The position numbers were made by a program, and so were the translations under genes. This document shows, piece after piece, positions 38,252 through 47,007 of a stretch of DNA of 64,000 nt. The stretch is from the NCBI GenBank assembly GCA_964604705.1, contig CAZSAP010000004.1, positions 239,144 to 303,143 on the forward strand, written 5' to 3'. Under the pieces are notes generated by a model. That model did not search any database. It was not told the DNA's origin and worked only from the letters and a program-made list of their open reading frames with translations. The DNA is from JAAXVQ01 sp964604705 (GTDB lineage: Bacteria; Oederibacteriota; JAAXVQ01). Numbering within the stretch: the stretch's first letter is position 1; each line of letters begins with the position of its first letter.

Positions 38252-39352
38252 TTAGAAAAGTTGAATGGCGTTGGTGATGTAGATGGTCCCGTAGACGTCC
38301 GCAATCACCACCGAGAACGGTGTACCGTCGGTGAGTTGGGTTTGGCCCATCAGGTTGCAGACGAACTTGTCGCCCTCAAAGGATTTGGAAATTTGCCACT
38401 GCCGGTAAGCGCCGCTTTGTTCTTGGATGTATACCGAGAAGGCGGCATTGGGATCTGTAATGCCTATCCACAAGGTGTTGCAACGGTTTGAGTTCCAGGG
38501 AAGCACAGCGGACTGTACTTTGCCCCACTGGGTGGGGTTGCCTACGATGCACCCCACGTTGTTTGGTTGGTTTTCAATGACGCAGTTGAAACCAGGGCTG
38601 TTGGTCTGGTCAAACCAACCGGCTGTATGCCGGTTGCCGGTAACAGGCTGAGCCGGGGTGAACATTTCAGTCCAGTAGGCGTCCGCAGGAGATACCCACC
38701 CGTTTTTATCAAAGAAGTAGAGTTCCGCAACCTCAAACGATTGTCCGGGCGCACCCTCGGCTACGAGATCAATGTAGAACTGGGTGTGGCCATAGGCCAG
38801 GAACTCGCTCATGATCGTGGAGCAGTTGTAATCCACATATCCGGTCACACCTGTGCTGCCTTGCACCACCCAACTGTGCTGCGTTACTGAACCCGTCGCA
38901 CAGCCGACAATATTGAGCTTCCAGGACATGCTGGAGGTGTGGCTGGGAACCAAGATGCGGATGGATGGAATGGTCATACTTCCACTTGTATAGTTTATAG
39001 GAAAGGTCTGCACATGTCCCCAGTTGCGGTTAGGATTTTGTTGGGTCGGCACGACGGTTATGTCTGAGCTTTGACCGTTTTCGCGAGTCACGATGGTGGC
39101 GCCCAAATCTTCCATCATCAGCGAGGTGGCGTCGTTCCAGTACCACGGCTTGGCGCCGGGCGCTCCCCAGAAGCGACCCTCGTAAGTGATTCCTGCAGGC
39201 CTAAATCCTTCGAGCTTGTACAGCCCCGTTTTAACTGATTTTTCCGTTTCAATTTGATTTTTGGGCGCTACGGGATTGGTGGTTTTTCCACAGGCATTGA
39301 GCAAGAAACTACCGGCCACAAGACTGCACACTAAAATTGTAATCTTTTTCAA
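38252..39352 (-). CDS. Secreted lipoprotein of unknown function, paralog of the 41196 protein
   Basis: 366 residues with a lipoprotein signal (MKKITILVCSLVAGSFLLNAC), so it is anchored to a membrane through Cys21. The start is TTG, chosen because AGGAGG lies five bases upstream. The mature part contains GRFWGAPGAKPWYWNDATS, ILVPSHTSSMSWKLN, TGYVDYN and GAPGQSFEVAELYFFD in its first half and VLPWNSNRCNTLWIGI and YIQEQSGAYRQW later. The same series of motifs, in the same order, occurs in the protein at 41196. It looks all-beta, possibly a carbohydrate-binding-like sandwich (inference). No catalytic motif seen. Confidence 0.8.
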   Translation of the reverse strand: MKKITILVCSLVAGSFLLNACGKTTNPVAPKNQIETEKSVKTGLYKLEGFRPAGITYEGRFWGAPGAKPWYWNDATSLMMEDLGATIVTRENGQSSDITVVPTQQNPNRNWGHVQTFPINYTSGSMTIPSIRILVPSHTSSMSWKLNIVGCATGSVTQHSWVVQGSTGVTGYVDYNCSTIMSEFLAYGHTQFYIDLVAEGAPGQSFEVAELYFFDKNGWVSPADAYWTEMFTPAQPVTGNRHTAGWFDQTNSPGFNCVIENQPNNVGCIVGNPTQWGKVQSAVLPWNSNRCNTLWIGITDPNAAFSVYIQEQSGAYRQWQISKSFEGDKFVCNLMGQTQLTDGTPFSVVIADVYGTIYITNAIQLF

Positions 39353-39730
39353 AGTAACCTCCTGAAAAATATAGAATGATGAAAAACCGCCTGCTAAATC
39401 TCTCCCCCCTCCTTTCGCTCAGATTTACCAGGGTGTTTTAGGACATATTATTAAAAGCAAGGTCTATGCCGTTATCAGGAAAAATCCAATGCAGGAAAAT
39501 TAAGTGTTTTTTTTGAGCAAACGTAGTTTGTGAATGAAATTTAAAAGCAAAAACTTTCTTTATCAAAGAAGTTCCTTTTATAAAAGTATGCCAAAATATA
39601 AAAAGATAAATTCTAAATAGGTGAACGAATCCTGTTGATGAAAGGTTTATAAGAAAGGTCAAATCGGATATATGAAAAACATACAGGTTGATTCTTATTA
39701 AAAGGGGGATGAGCGTTTTTATGAAATTTG
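39353..39730. other. AT-rich intergenic region
   Basis: Much richer in A and T than its surroundings. It holds the promoter and AGGAGG of the leftward lipoprotein gene at its left end. The only open frame (39438-39734, minus strand) is Phe/Leu/Ile-rich through base composition and has no ribosome site, so I do not call it a gene. The stretch may be a foreign or decayed insert. Confidence 0.4.
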
Positions 39731-39837
39731 GCAAATTCCATTGCTTTGAAAAACCAAGAATCTTATACTAAGCCTCGCCTTGGGAGGGGTTTGACCCAAG
39801 CGTCACCATGATACCAACGTTCATCCTAGTCAGGGAG
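39731..39837 (+). repeat. Promoter-leader repeat, copy A
   Basis: About 105 bases that recur at 40953-41060 with the first 40 identical and the rest at roughly 80%. It includes a full promoter and the start of a leader that continues to the DUF6544-like gene at 40029, with several small hairpins (for example CTTGGG/CCCAAG). It is not a riboswitch class I recognise. Confidence 0.8.
39741..39769 (+). promoter_or_regulatory. Sigma70-type promoter in repeat copy A
   Basis: The -35 box TTGCTT (39741-39746) and -10 box TATACT (39764-39769) are separated by exactly 17 bases. The same hexamers and spacer recur in copy B. It implies a leader of about 250 bases before the gene at 40029. Confidence 0.65.
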
Positions 39838-40028
39838 GCATGCAGTACCTGGACTGGTATCAAAAGCAGGTGAAGGAGTAGATGCGATTAGGCCTCATCC
39901 TCGGACGTAAGGCGTAAAGGTTCGGGGCGCAGCCTCCTGACAGTGAAGGCCAGGAACAGCAGATGGGACTTCTGCGTCAGGGGACCTTGAGTCTCCCTGG
40001 TATCTTTGTTTGGAAAAGGTGATTTCAT

Positions 40029-40898
40029 ATGACCGTGGGAAAAACCATCGGCGTTTCCGCATTAATCGTTTTCGGCTTGTTGGGCGCTTGGGTCCTAACT
40101 CGCTACAGCTCGCTGCATGATCGTTTTGTCGCCCAAGTGACGCGTGAGTTTCAAAAACAACCGCCTGCCGGCGAAACCCTCTTGCAACCGTCTGACATGG
40201 CACATCTTCCACTTCCAGTCCGGAAGTATATTGAATACACCGGCTCCCTTGGAAAACCCAAGGTACAAAACATCCGCGTGGTCTGCAGCGCCCAAATGAT
40301 CAGAAATCCCAATGCTCAACCCATGCAGGCTACCTCGGTTCAGTACAATTACTACAACGAACCCACCCGGATTTTTTTCATGCGTGCCAGCCTGGCAGGG
40401 CTTCCGTTCCATGCCCTGCACAACTACAGCGAACAAAAAGCCACCTTTGTCGTGAGGGTGCTCTCGCTCTTCAATATGGTTGACCTAGCCGGGGAACAAC
40501 TCACCCTGGCTGAAACCGTCACGGTTCTAAACGACTGGTGCATCTTTGCTCCTGCCCGTTTAATTGATCCACGCCTGACCTGGAAGGAAATTGATTCACG
40601 TTCCGCTCACGTAACGTTTAGCAACGGCCCGTATAAGGTTTCGGCTGTGCTCTATTTCAACCCCGCAGGTGAACTCGTGAACTTTGTGTCCGAGGATCGT
40701 ATGGCCTTGCAGGAGGACGGGACTCTGAAGCGAGCAAGATGGTCAACTCCGCTCCAAGCGTACAAGGTGTTTAACGGCAAGAAAATTGCGAGTTATGGAG
40801 AGGCTGTTTGGAATTACCCTGAAGGGGATTTTATCTACGGCAAATTCACTATTCGGGATATCCAAGACAATGTGAAAGAACGAAACCCCGAAGACTAA
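40029..40898 (+). CDS. DUF6544-like protein with N-terminal membrane anchor
   Basis: 289 residues. One membrane segment at 8-24 (VSALIVFGLLGAWVL) anchors a domain matching my memory of the DUF6544 family: LPLPVRKYIEYTGSLGKP, then an aromatic core, AGLPFHALHNY, the WCIFAPARLIDP region, and SYGEAVWNYPEGDFIYGKF near the C-terminus. The function of the family is not known. AAAAGGTG precedes the ATG. It sits between two copies of a promoter-leader repeat and between two paralogous secreted proteins, which suggests that the whole block came from a local duplication. Confidence 0.7.
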   Translation: MTVGKTIGVSALIVFGLLGAWVLTRYSSLHDRFVAQVTREFQKQPPAGETLLQPSDMAHLPLPVRKYIEYTGSLGKPKVQNIRVVCSAQMIRNPNAQPMQATSVQYNYYNEPTRIFFMRASLAGLPFHALHNYSEQKATFVVRVLSLFNMVDLAGEQLTLAETVTVLNDWCIFAPARLIDPRLTWKEIDSRSAHVTFSNGPYKVSAVLYFNPAGELVNFVSEDRMALQEDGTLKRARWSTPLQAYKVFNGKKIASYGEAVWNYPEGDFIYGKFTIRDIQDNVKERNPED

Positions 40899-40952
40899 CT
40901 TGGACGAATGGCGCATCGGCGAATTTGGTTCTCGGCACCTTTGGTGGAAATT

Positions 40953-41060
40953 CGCAAATTCCATTGCTTTGAAAAACCAAGAATCTTATACTAGGCCTCG
41001 CCTTAGGAGAAGCTTGACCCAAGCATCACCGTGATACCAAGTTTCATCCTTGAACAGAGG
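40953..41060 (+). repeat. Promoter-leader repeat, copy B
   Basis: Second copy of the element at 39731, now upstream of the secreted protein at 41196. After the shared part the leader differs: it has a GGACGTCAAGTCC hairpin and a GTCAGGAAA-type hairpin with arms GTCAGG and CCTGAC just before the coding region. Confidence 0.8.
40964..40992 (+). promoter_or_regulatory. Sigma70-type promoter in repeat copy B
   Basis: TTGCTT (40964-40969) and TATACT (40987-40992) with a 17-base spacer identical to copy A. Predicted leader to the next gene is about 200 bases. Confidence 0.65.
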
Positions 41061-41195
41061 CGGAGGCTTGGAGGCGGAGCACCCCAACTGAGATAGGAAG
41101 GAAGAGTGGACGTCAAGTCCACGTCAGGGAAACCTGTGGTTTTCCTGACGCGTCAGCATACCAATGCCTACAGTGGCAAGAGAGTGAGGTTTGGA

Positions 41196-42281
41196 ATGAA
41201 CAAGAAATTACTAATGGCGGTGCTGGTTGGATCCCTGATCGTGACCGGAAGTGGACTGAGGAATGCCTCAGCCGCTCCTTTAAGCACAGAGGTGGCCAAG
41301 GAAAACGCGGCGATCAGCACGGCGCTGACGCCGACCGCGAAACCGGAGATGCCGGATGTGTACGAATACTTTGGTATTTTTGGCGGCACGCCAGGGTTGA
41401 AGCCCTGGAAGTGGCGGGATGCAGCCGATGACAAAACCTTTAATGCGACGATCCGAACCTGCGCCAATGCCCAGAGTGCCAACATAACCCGGGTCACGGG
41501 TGGGAGCTGGGGGAAGGTATGCACCTTCGCCATCATGCCCAATCCGTTTAATTACATGGTGCGAATATTTGTACCGTCCCATTCCACCAGTGTCACCTGG
41601 AAGCTGGTCGCTCAGGAACTGGGCGGTTCCGCGCGCCATCACGTCATTCAGGAGAGCACAGGGAAGACCGGGTATTTTGAGTATGACCTCAGCAAGTTTC
41701 TACGTCAAAACACTACGAATCCCTATGAATTGGAAATCGTGGTAGAAGGCGCAGTCGGAGAGTATGTCGAGGTTGCTGAACTTTATGTGTATAATCCCGA
41801 ACCGTCTAAAGGCCCTGCCCGGGGGTATTGGGAAGAGACGTTTGGCAAAGCCGACACGGCCGGCAAAGACGCGCGTACCGCTGGCTGGCAAGATGCCACC
41901 ACCAACCCAGAGTTTAACTGCACGATCACGAACCTGAATTCCCAAGGGCTTATTAAGCCTCTGACTCCCGGCGGTAAAGTTGTGGGGCCGGTTATTCCCT
42001 GGAAGGCGAGCCGGTGTAAAGTCCTGGAGCTCGGTGTGGTCACCTCCAACCAAGGCCAATACGACCCGGGTGCGTTCTCGGTGGTGCTTCAGGAGCAAGG
42101 CGGCGCCTACCGCCGGTGGGTGCTGACCAAGACGTATCATGAACAAGCGGGCAATCATGCCTACCCGTGGTGGTCGGTGGATTTAAGCTCAGTCAAGGAC
42201 ATGGCCGACGGGACGACGTTTTCCGTGGCCCTCGAGGGTGTGCAGCAAACCCTGACGTTGAGTTATATAAAGTTGTTTTAA
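41196..42281 (+). CDS. Secreted protein of unknown function, paralog of the 38252 lipoprotein
   Basis: 361 residues from ATG 41196, which has GAGTGAGG upstream; the longer frame from 41106 runs through hairpin leader sequence. It has a cleavable signal peptide ending near ASAAP and no lipobox Cys. The mature protein repeats the motif order of the lipoprotein at 38252: GTPGLKPWKWRDAAD, FVPSHSTSVTWKLV, TGKTGYFEYD, GEYVEVAELYVYN, then VIPWKASRCKVLELGV and QEQGGAYRRW. So the pair descends from one gene, one copy membrane-anchored and the other free. Probably all-beta; no enzyme motif seen. Confidence 0.78.
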   Translation: MNKKLLMAVLVGSLIVTGSGLRNASAAPLSTEVAKENAAISTALTPTAKPEMPDVYEYFGIFGGTPGLKPWKWRDAADDKTFNATIRTCANAQSANITRVTGGSWGKVCTFAIMPNPFNYMVRIFVPSHSTSVTWKLVAQELGGSARHHVIQESTGKTGYFEYDLSKFLRQNTTNPYELEIVVEGAVGEYVEVAELYVYNPEPSKGPARGYWEETFGKADTAGKDARTAGWQDATTNPEFNCTITNLNSQGLIKPLTPGGKVVGPVIPWKASRCKVLELGVVTSNQGQYDPGAFSVVLQEQGGAYRRWVLTKTYHEQAGNHAYPWWSVDLSSVKDMADGTTFSVALEGVQQTLTLSYIKLF

Positions 42282-42377
42282 GGGGTGTGCTTGAAAAAAA
42301 TGTCAGACGTTTATTAACCGAAACGACAGAAGTGTCCCTGGCTGTGTATACCGGGTTCTTACGGGAGTGATGTGGCT

Positions 42378-43247
42378 ATGAAACGACAGAGTCTTTTAAT
42401 CTTGCTGCTCTTGGCCATGACAGGTTGCGCCACGACAGTAAGTCTGAACCTAAAACAAAATACAGCAGTCGGCCCCATGAACCCCGTGACCTATTACACG
42501 GGGTTTTCCGGGAAGCCAAGTCTGGAACAAGTGGTGCTGTTTGTCCGGGGCACTGGGCGTTTTCCGGCCTCGCACGATTTTGGCATGGGGGCAGAAGCGA
42601 CACTGCTGGGTTTTGCGGTGGTGTATCCGCAAAAATCGTATGTGGATGACGAGACGCAATACTTCATCCATGACGGCCATGATCAACGCCTGCACGACCT
42701 TACGGTTATCTGCGATGACTTGATCAGACAGGGAACCAAACGCATTTTACTGTTGGCGGATTCCGAGGGCACCATGTTGGCCCCGGAGCTTGCACGCCGT
42801 TATAAAGACTATGTTTGTGGGTTGGTCTGTATGGGCGGAAGTCTGGCGACCTTTGAGGAAGATATCCGCTACTGCCATGCCAAAGGTCTCGGCCTTTTTG
42901 GGCAGGTCCATAACCCGGAGCTCCAGGTCTGGCTGGAGAGAATCGCCCAGGACCCGGACAACCGGCAGGAAAGTTTTTTAGGACATTCGTTCCACTTTTG
43001 GCACAGCTACCTCAACCTTGATCCAATTCCAGAATTAAAGTCACTGACCTGTCCGATTTTTTACCTCAACGGTGAGTACGACGGAGTCGACTTCGAACGG
43101 CAAGAACAACGCCTGACTCACTTGCGCACCGCCGGAGTCCGGATTGAGCAAAAAGTTTATCCCGGCGTGGGGCATGAATTGAAAGCCGTAGGGAAAACCT
43201 TGGCCCGTGATATTCTTGAATGGGCGAGAAGGAATCAGGTCTTCTGA
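42378..43247 (+). CDS. Alpha/beta hydrolase-like lipoprotein
   Basis: About 289 residues with a lipoprotein signal ending LAMTGCA, so it is membrane-tethered. The rest reads as an alpha/beta hydrolase: a strand-loop VVLFVRGTGRF where the oxyanion loop is expected, nucleophile Ser in LADSEGTM (a GxSxG variant with Ala first), acid in NGEYDGVDF and His in GVGHELKAV near the C-terminus. The triad order is correct. ATG 42378 or GTG 42372 could start it. Substrate unknown. It begins a tight co-directional group of four genes with gaps under 20 bases or overlaps. Confidence 0.75.
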   Translation: MKRQSLLILLLLAMTGCATTVSLNLKQNTAVGPMNPVTYYTGFSGKPSLEQVVLFVRGTGRFPASHDFGMGAEATLLGFAVVYPQKSYVDDETQYFIHDGHDQRLHDLTVICDDLIRQGTKRILLLADSEGTMLAPELARRYKDYVCGLVCMGGSLATFEEDIRYCHAKGLGLFGQVHNPELQVWLERIAQDPDNRQESFLGHSFHFWHSYLNLDPIPELKSLTCPIFYLNGEYDGVDFERQEQRLTHLRTAGVRIEQKVYPGVGHELKAVGKTLARDILEWARRNQVF

Positions 43248-43265
43248 GTTTAGAGGTGGGTGTTG

Positions 43266-43973
43266 ATGAAGCGCTGCGTACGGTATGGCGTGCTGAATAT
43301 AATCTTGGTTTTACTTAGCCTGATTGTAACCGGTTCAGTTCAGGCTCAATCCGCGGCGGATTTTACCTTGCGTACCGATGCCACCCAGCCACACCGTGCG
43401 ATTGCCTTGATCTTACCTGGAATGGGGCATCATACCCAAGAACCTGCATACCTTGCCATAGGTGGCTTTTATCAGGCATGCAGTGTCACACCTGTGTATG
43501 TGGATTTTAAATGGCGCCAAGTCCACATCAACAATCTGGCAGACACAGCCGAGACGCTGGCGAGAACCATTACCGCTCAGTATCCCGGAGCACGTGTTCG
43601 CTTGTTTGGGTTTTCAGTGGGAGCCGCCTTGGCCTTTAAGGTATCGGAAGCGTTGCCAAGTGATCAGGTGGTTTTGTGCTCCATGTCGCCGGTCTTTGTG
43701 GAAGATTGTGAACAACAATCGTTCCCGTTTCGGCCCTTGACGCGTTGGATGGCGGATTTTTCCCACAACCGGATGACCTGGGCGCAACATCCGGCCCTGA
43801 ACTATTGTTTTTTCTACGGTGAACACGAGAGCATGTTAATCAATTCCGCGATCATTAAAAAACGTGAAAACGGCTTTCCGGGAAGCCCCATGCGCGTGGT
43901 TGAAGCCGCCGGGCATGAATTGACTCCGGCTTATTTGTTGGAAATCGAACGCGTCATTGGCGAGGTGCCGTAA
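43266..43973 (+). CDS. Secreted alpha/beta hydrolase-like protein
   Basis: About 235 residues from ATG 43266, preceded by AGAGGTGGG. Signal peptide ends near GSVQAQS. Hydrolase signs are LILPGMGHH at the oxyanion region, nucleophile Ser in LFGFSVGAAL, an acid in FYGEHESML and His in EAAGHELTP. It is a shorter relative of the preceding hydrolase, with the same order of triad motifs. Substrate unknown; location suggests a periplasmic or envelope lipid or ester. Confidence 0.72.
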   Translation: MKRCVRYGVLNIILVLLSLIVTGSVQAQSAADFTLRTDATQPHRAIALILPGMGHHTQEPAYLAIGGFYQACSVTPVYVDFKWRQVHINNLADTAETLARTITAQYPGARVRLFGFSVGAALAFKVSEALPSDQVVLCSMSPVFVEDCEQQSFPFRPLTRWMADFSHNRMTWAQHPALNYCFFYGEHESMLINSAIIKKRENGFPGSPMRVVEAAGHELTPAYLLEIERVIGEVP

Positions 43974-44482
43974 TGCGTCACGGGCATGAGGACCAAGGGG
44001 CCAAACCACAGGCAAGTGAAACACCCGTGCAGGTGCGGAGCATGTCTGCTGCGGATGCGGGCGATTATGCCGAGCTTTTTAAGAATACATTTTGCGCCCC
44101 GCCTTGGAATGAATCGTGGGATGGCGTGGCGGTGCAACAACAGATTGAAAAACAGCTGAGCAAGCTGAATTTTATAGGGTTGGTGGCCAAGCTAAGCCAA
44201 GGCCGGGCCGTCGGATACCTCTCCGGTTTCGTTTGGCGCAGGTTGGCGTTGTTTTATTTGGACCAGCTGTTTGTGGACACGAGGCATCGAAACCTGGGCA
44301 TTGGGCGCACGCTGGTGTCGGCGCTGCTGGAGCGCTTGAGGGTAAAGCGGATTCGCACGGTGTTTCTGTTAACCCAGCCGCAGAGTCCGGCTGAACGGTT
44401 TTACCGATCCCTTGGGTTTGGACGTTTTTGGCCGTGGGCCTGGTTCAATAAAAAAGTTTTGCTTGTACGGCGTTTCCAGTAA
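43973..44482 (+). CDS. GNAT family N-acetyltransferase
   Basis: 169 residues. The ATG overlaps the preceding stop by one base (TAATG), showing translational coupling. The acetyl-CoA binding signature is in LFVDTRHRNLGIGRTLVSAL, followed by the usual PQSPAERFYRSLGF strand-helix. Substrate unknown. Within an operon of hydrolases and a second acyltransferase it may modify an envelope component. Confidence 0.85.
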   Translation: MRHGHEDQGAKPQASETPVQVRSMSAADAGDYAELFKNTFCAPPWNESWDGVAVQQQIEKQLSKLNFIGLVAKLSQGRAVGYLSGFVWRRLALFYLDQLFVDTRHRNLGIGRTLVSALLERLRVKRIRTVFLLTQPQSPAERFYRSLGFGRFWPWAWFNKKVLLVRRFQ

Positions 44483-44500
44483 AAGAATAGGGACATACTC

Positions 44501-45805
44501 ATGGAGATACGGGACGTAAGGGCTGCGTGGGGTAATGTTTGGAACTTGCATAAGGTGCTGGCCAATGCCTTGAAACTGTTATATGTTTCGCATGTTGTCC
44601 ATACCACGGGAAAGCCGACATCCTCCGGGTTGAAGCTTCAGGTGTACGATTCCATACACGCGGTTCCGCTTGAGGTATGGCAATCCTGCAACAGCCGCCA
44701 AAATATATTTTTGTCCCCGAATTATTTGAAGGCCGTCGAAGAAGCCGGCCCAGCCACTCTGGAATTTAAATATGCTATTTTTTTTCGCGGTGACGAGGCC
44801 GTGGGGATCGCCTATTTTCAAATTTTGGAATTGCACCCAAGGTTGCACCGGCCGGCGCGCGAGGCCTTTGCGCCGCGCAAACCGCATCCTTTAAACCGAT
44901 TGCACGATCACCTCGCCGGGTCGTTTTCACAACGACTCTTGGTCTGCGGCAACGCGCTGCTCAGTGGGGAGCATGGCTATGCCGGGAGAAACATTGACGC
45001 TGCACTGCTTTTGCATGCCGTGGCCGAAGCAGCGTATGTGATTGGGCAGAACCTCTCGGGCGGGAAGGTCGTTACGTTAATCAAGGACTTCTATGCCCAG
45101 GATGCCCATTCGACACACATGTTGGAATCATGCGGATACCATCGCTTTGATGCGGGTCCTAACATGGTGGTGCCCATCCGTTCGCATTGGACGTCATTGG
45201 ATGCATATCTGAAGGATATGAAACCTAAGTATCGCTCCCGCACCCAGGCGGCGCTTAAAAGAGGGGCGCCCTTGGTCACACGCGAACTTTCTTTGCCGGA
45301 CATCCAGGACGCACGCGATGTTTTGTTCGCTTTATACTCAGAAGTGGTTGATCGGGCAAAATTCAGGATGTTTTTTCTCTCACCCAATTACCTTGAAAAA
45401 TTAAAACTTTATTTGGGCGATGCCTTTGTATGTGAGGCGTATTATTCCGGGGAGGAGATGGTCGGTTTTACCACCCGGATTTTTAATGGTGATGAAATGG
45501 AAGGCTACGCCCATGGCATGCGGTATGCGTGCAGCCGAACCTATGAGCTTTATCAGAACTTTATGCTCGCGGACATTCGCGCCGCCATGGCCGCCGGAGT
45601 TCGCTATGTCATCACCGGACGAACCTCCATTGCCATGAAAAGCTCCGTGGGTGCAGTGCCAAAAGACATGAAATGCTATCTGCGTTTTTCCAGCCCCGTG
45701 GCCAATCACCTTAGCCGGCCGCTGTTTCATTTTATAAAACCCGCGCGTGAGTATTATCGAAATCCGTTTCCCGTAACCGGGGAAAGTGACCTCGGCGAGG
45801 GTTAA
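44501..45805 (+). CDS. FemAB/BioF2-like acyltransferase
   Basis: 434 residues with a double-GNAT layout. The N-terminal half has NIFLSPNYLKAVEEAGPATLE. The central YLKDMKPKYRSRTQAALKRG is the signature seen in FemAB-like and so-called peptidogalycan biosynthesis proteins. The C-terminal half ends in AGVRYVITGRTSIAMKSSVG, where such enzymes bind the acyl donor. Likely transfers an amino-acyl or acyl group to an envelope or peptide substrate. It is 18 bases after the GNAT gene. The first ~35 residues are not conserved-looking, so the true start may be later. Confidence 0.68.
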   Translation: MEIRDVRAAWGNVWNLHKVLANALKLLYVSHVVHTTGKPTSSGLKLQVYDSIHAVPLEVWQSCNSRQNIFLSPNYLKAVEEAGPATLEFKYAIFFRGDEAVGIAYFQILELHPRLHRPAREAFAPRKPHPLNRLHDHLAGSFSQRLLVCGNALLSGEHGYAGRNIDAALLLHAVAEAAYVIGQNLSGGKVVTLIKDFYAQDAHSTHMLESCGYHRFDAGPNMVVPIRSHWTSLDAYLKDMKPKYRSRTQAALKRGAPLVTRELSLPDIQDARDVLFALYSEVVDRAKFRMFFLSPNYLEKLKLYLGDAFVCEAYYSGEEMVGFTTRIFNGDEMEGYAHGMRYACSRTYELYQNFMLADIRAAMAAGVRYVITGRTSIAMKSSVGAVPKDMKCYLRFSSPVANHLSRPLFHFIKPAREYYRNPFPVTGESDLGEG

Positions 45806-45858
45806 AGATTGTTTTACGTGGTGTGTGTCTGATGAAACCCTTCGATCGTCAGGCGCCC

Positions 45859-46599
45859 TTATTTCTTGATGGCGCTTATTAAGTTCGCAATTACCTTCTC
45901 CTGCTCGTCCAAGTGACTGGGCAGCCACCCATCAAGCCCGTACGTCGCTGCGTCTTTGCGTTTTATTTCATCCGGCGTCCAGGTCACATACGCCAGGATT
46001 TTCATGTGGTTTGGAATATACGGGTGCTTCACTTTGAGTAGAAAATCATCCATGTCCCAATAGAGCGAGGCGAAGAAATCCATCAGAATCAAAATATCAG
46101 GTGGATGGGCGATGATGGACGACCTGGCGTCTTCGTAATTTTCAAAAAAACTATAATTACGAAAAAAAGGGGGTTTAAATTTGGAAGAGAGCGACATCCC
46201 GCTTGAAAGCGTATCGACCACAACAATGGATATTTTGGATAAGTCCAGGGCCGGCGGCGTCTCCGGTGCGCTGGCTCCCGCGGGCCTGGGCGGGAGCCAA
46301 CTCAGCGGGTCGAATTTCCTATGGTAGGCACATATGTACGTATCAATGGAACTTGGGGAAATCCCGGGATTGGCATGGAACCATACCCAAAAATCGGAAC
46401 GGCGAAAGTCGTTGGACGCGTCTTCGGAGGCAAAGGCTAGATACAACAAAAATTGGGTGGGCAAAAGCTTCGCTTGAAGAATGTCAATGCGTATAACGCC
46501 AGGTTCCTGAATAAGCTTGGCATAAAGCGTTTTTGAGGTTTGGATAAACAGCGGTATCTTTTCCTCGGGCACGGCGCATTCAATCTGAGTGACGATCAT
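45859..46599 (-). CDS. ABM-like domain fused to a degenerate receiver-like domain
   Basis: 246 residues. Residues 1-90 look like an antibiotic-biosynthesis-monooxygenase (ABM) ferredoxin-like fold (EPGVIRIDILQAK, FLLYLAFASEDASNDF). A Pro/Ala linker (PPRPAGASAPETPP) leads to a ~125-residue domain with receiver-like order: KISIVVVDT, PPDILILMDFF with the candidate phospho-Asp, and KILAYVTW. The usual acidic pair after strand 1 and the Lys of the KPF motif are not seen. Its start region GGAGCCCACACTTATGAT is nearly the same as that of the next ABM gene, so the two are tandem duplicates, one with the added domain. Function unknown. Confidence 0.6.
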   Translation of the reverse strand: MIVTQIECAVPEEKIPLFIQTSKTLYAKLIQEPGVIRIDILQAKLLPTQFLLYLAFASEDASNDFRRSDFWVWFHANPGISPSSIDTYICAYHRKFDPLSWLPPRPAGASAPETPPALDLSKISIVVVDTLSSGMSLSSKFKPPFFRNYSFFENYEDARSSIIAHPPDILILMDFFASLYWDMDDFLLKVKHPYIPNHMKILAYVTWTPDEIKRKDAATYGLDGWLPSHLDEQEKVIANLISAIKK

Positions 46600-46698
46600 A
46601 AGTGTGGGCTCCTCTCCAGGATGAGTATATACTCGTCGGTGTTCAAAACTGTTTTTCCTGCTCGCGTTGGAAGTCCGCGGGTAGAAAGTACCGAGTTC

Positions 46699-47007
46699 TT
46701 ATGTGGGTACCGTTTCCGAAGGGTTGTGCACCAAATACATGCTTGCTTTAATCGGACCTGTTATCCACGCCGCGACGCACTTGGTCCAGTCCCAATAATC
46801 ACCGGATTTTTCGTACGCTTCCGCCGCCTCGGTGGTTGCAAAGGTCAGGTAGACCAACATTTTCCTGGGATTGTTCTGGGCTTGGAGAATGTCAAGCCCT
46901 ACATGGTTAGGGGCTTCCATGAGCTTCTTAAAATGTTCTGTCGTGGTTTGTATAAACGCATTGATAAATCCTTGGTCCACCGGGCATTCAATATGGTATA
47001 CCATCAT
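46699..47007 (-). CDS. ABM-like domain protein
   Basis: 102 residues, one ABM-type ferredoxin-like domain: MMVYHIECPV, a helix, PNHVGLDILQAQ, MLVYLTFATTEAAEAYEKS. Such small proteins include haem-degrading and quinone-forming monooxygenases, but many have no known activity and the catalytic residues are not conserved enough to call here. Upstream GAGAGGAGCCC is shared with its paralog at 45859-46599. Not linked by position to the NRPS cluster. Confidence 0.65.
   Translation of the reverse strand: MMVYHIECPVDQGFINAFIQTTTEHFKKLMEAPNHVGLDILQAQNNPRKMLVYLTFATTEAAEAYEKSGDYWDWTKCVAAWITGPIKASMYLVHNPSETVPT

Noticed and set aside
37964..38491. 175-codon open frame on the plus strand
   Set aside because: It crosses a terminator hairpin and runs antisense into the lipoprotein gene, with implausible composition.
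39438..39734. 98-residue open frame on the minus strand
   Set aside because: Composition is driven by AT-rich DNA, no ribosome site, no recognisable motif, and it overlaps the promoter-leader repeat.
39770..40028. Known riboswitch (c-di-GMP, cobalamin or preQ1 class) in the promoter-leader repeat
   Set aside because: None of the conserved core sequences of those classes could be found; left as unknown leader RNA.
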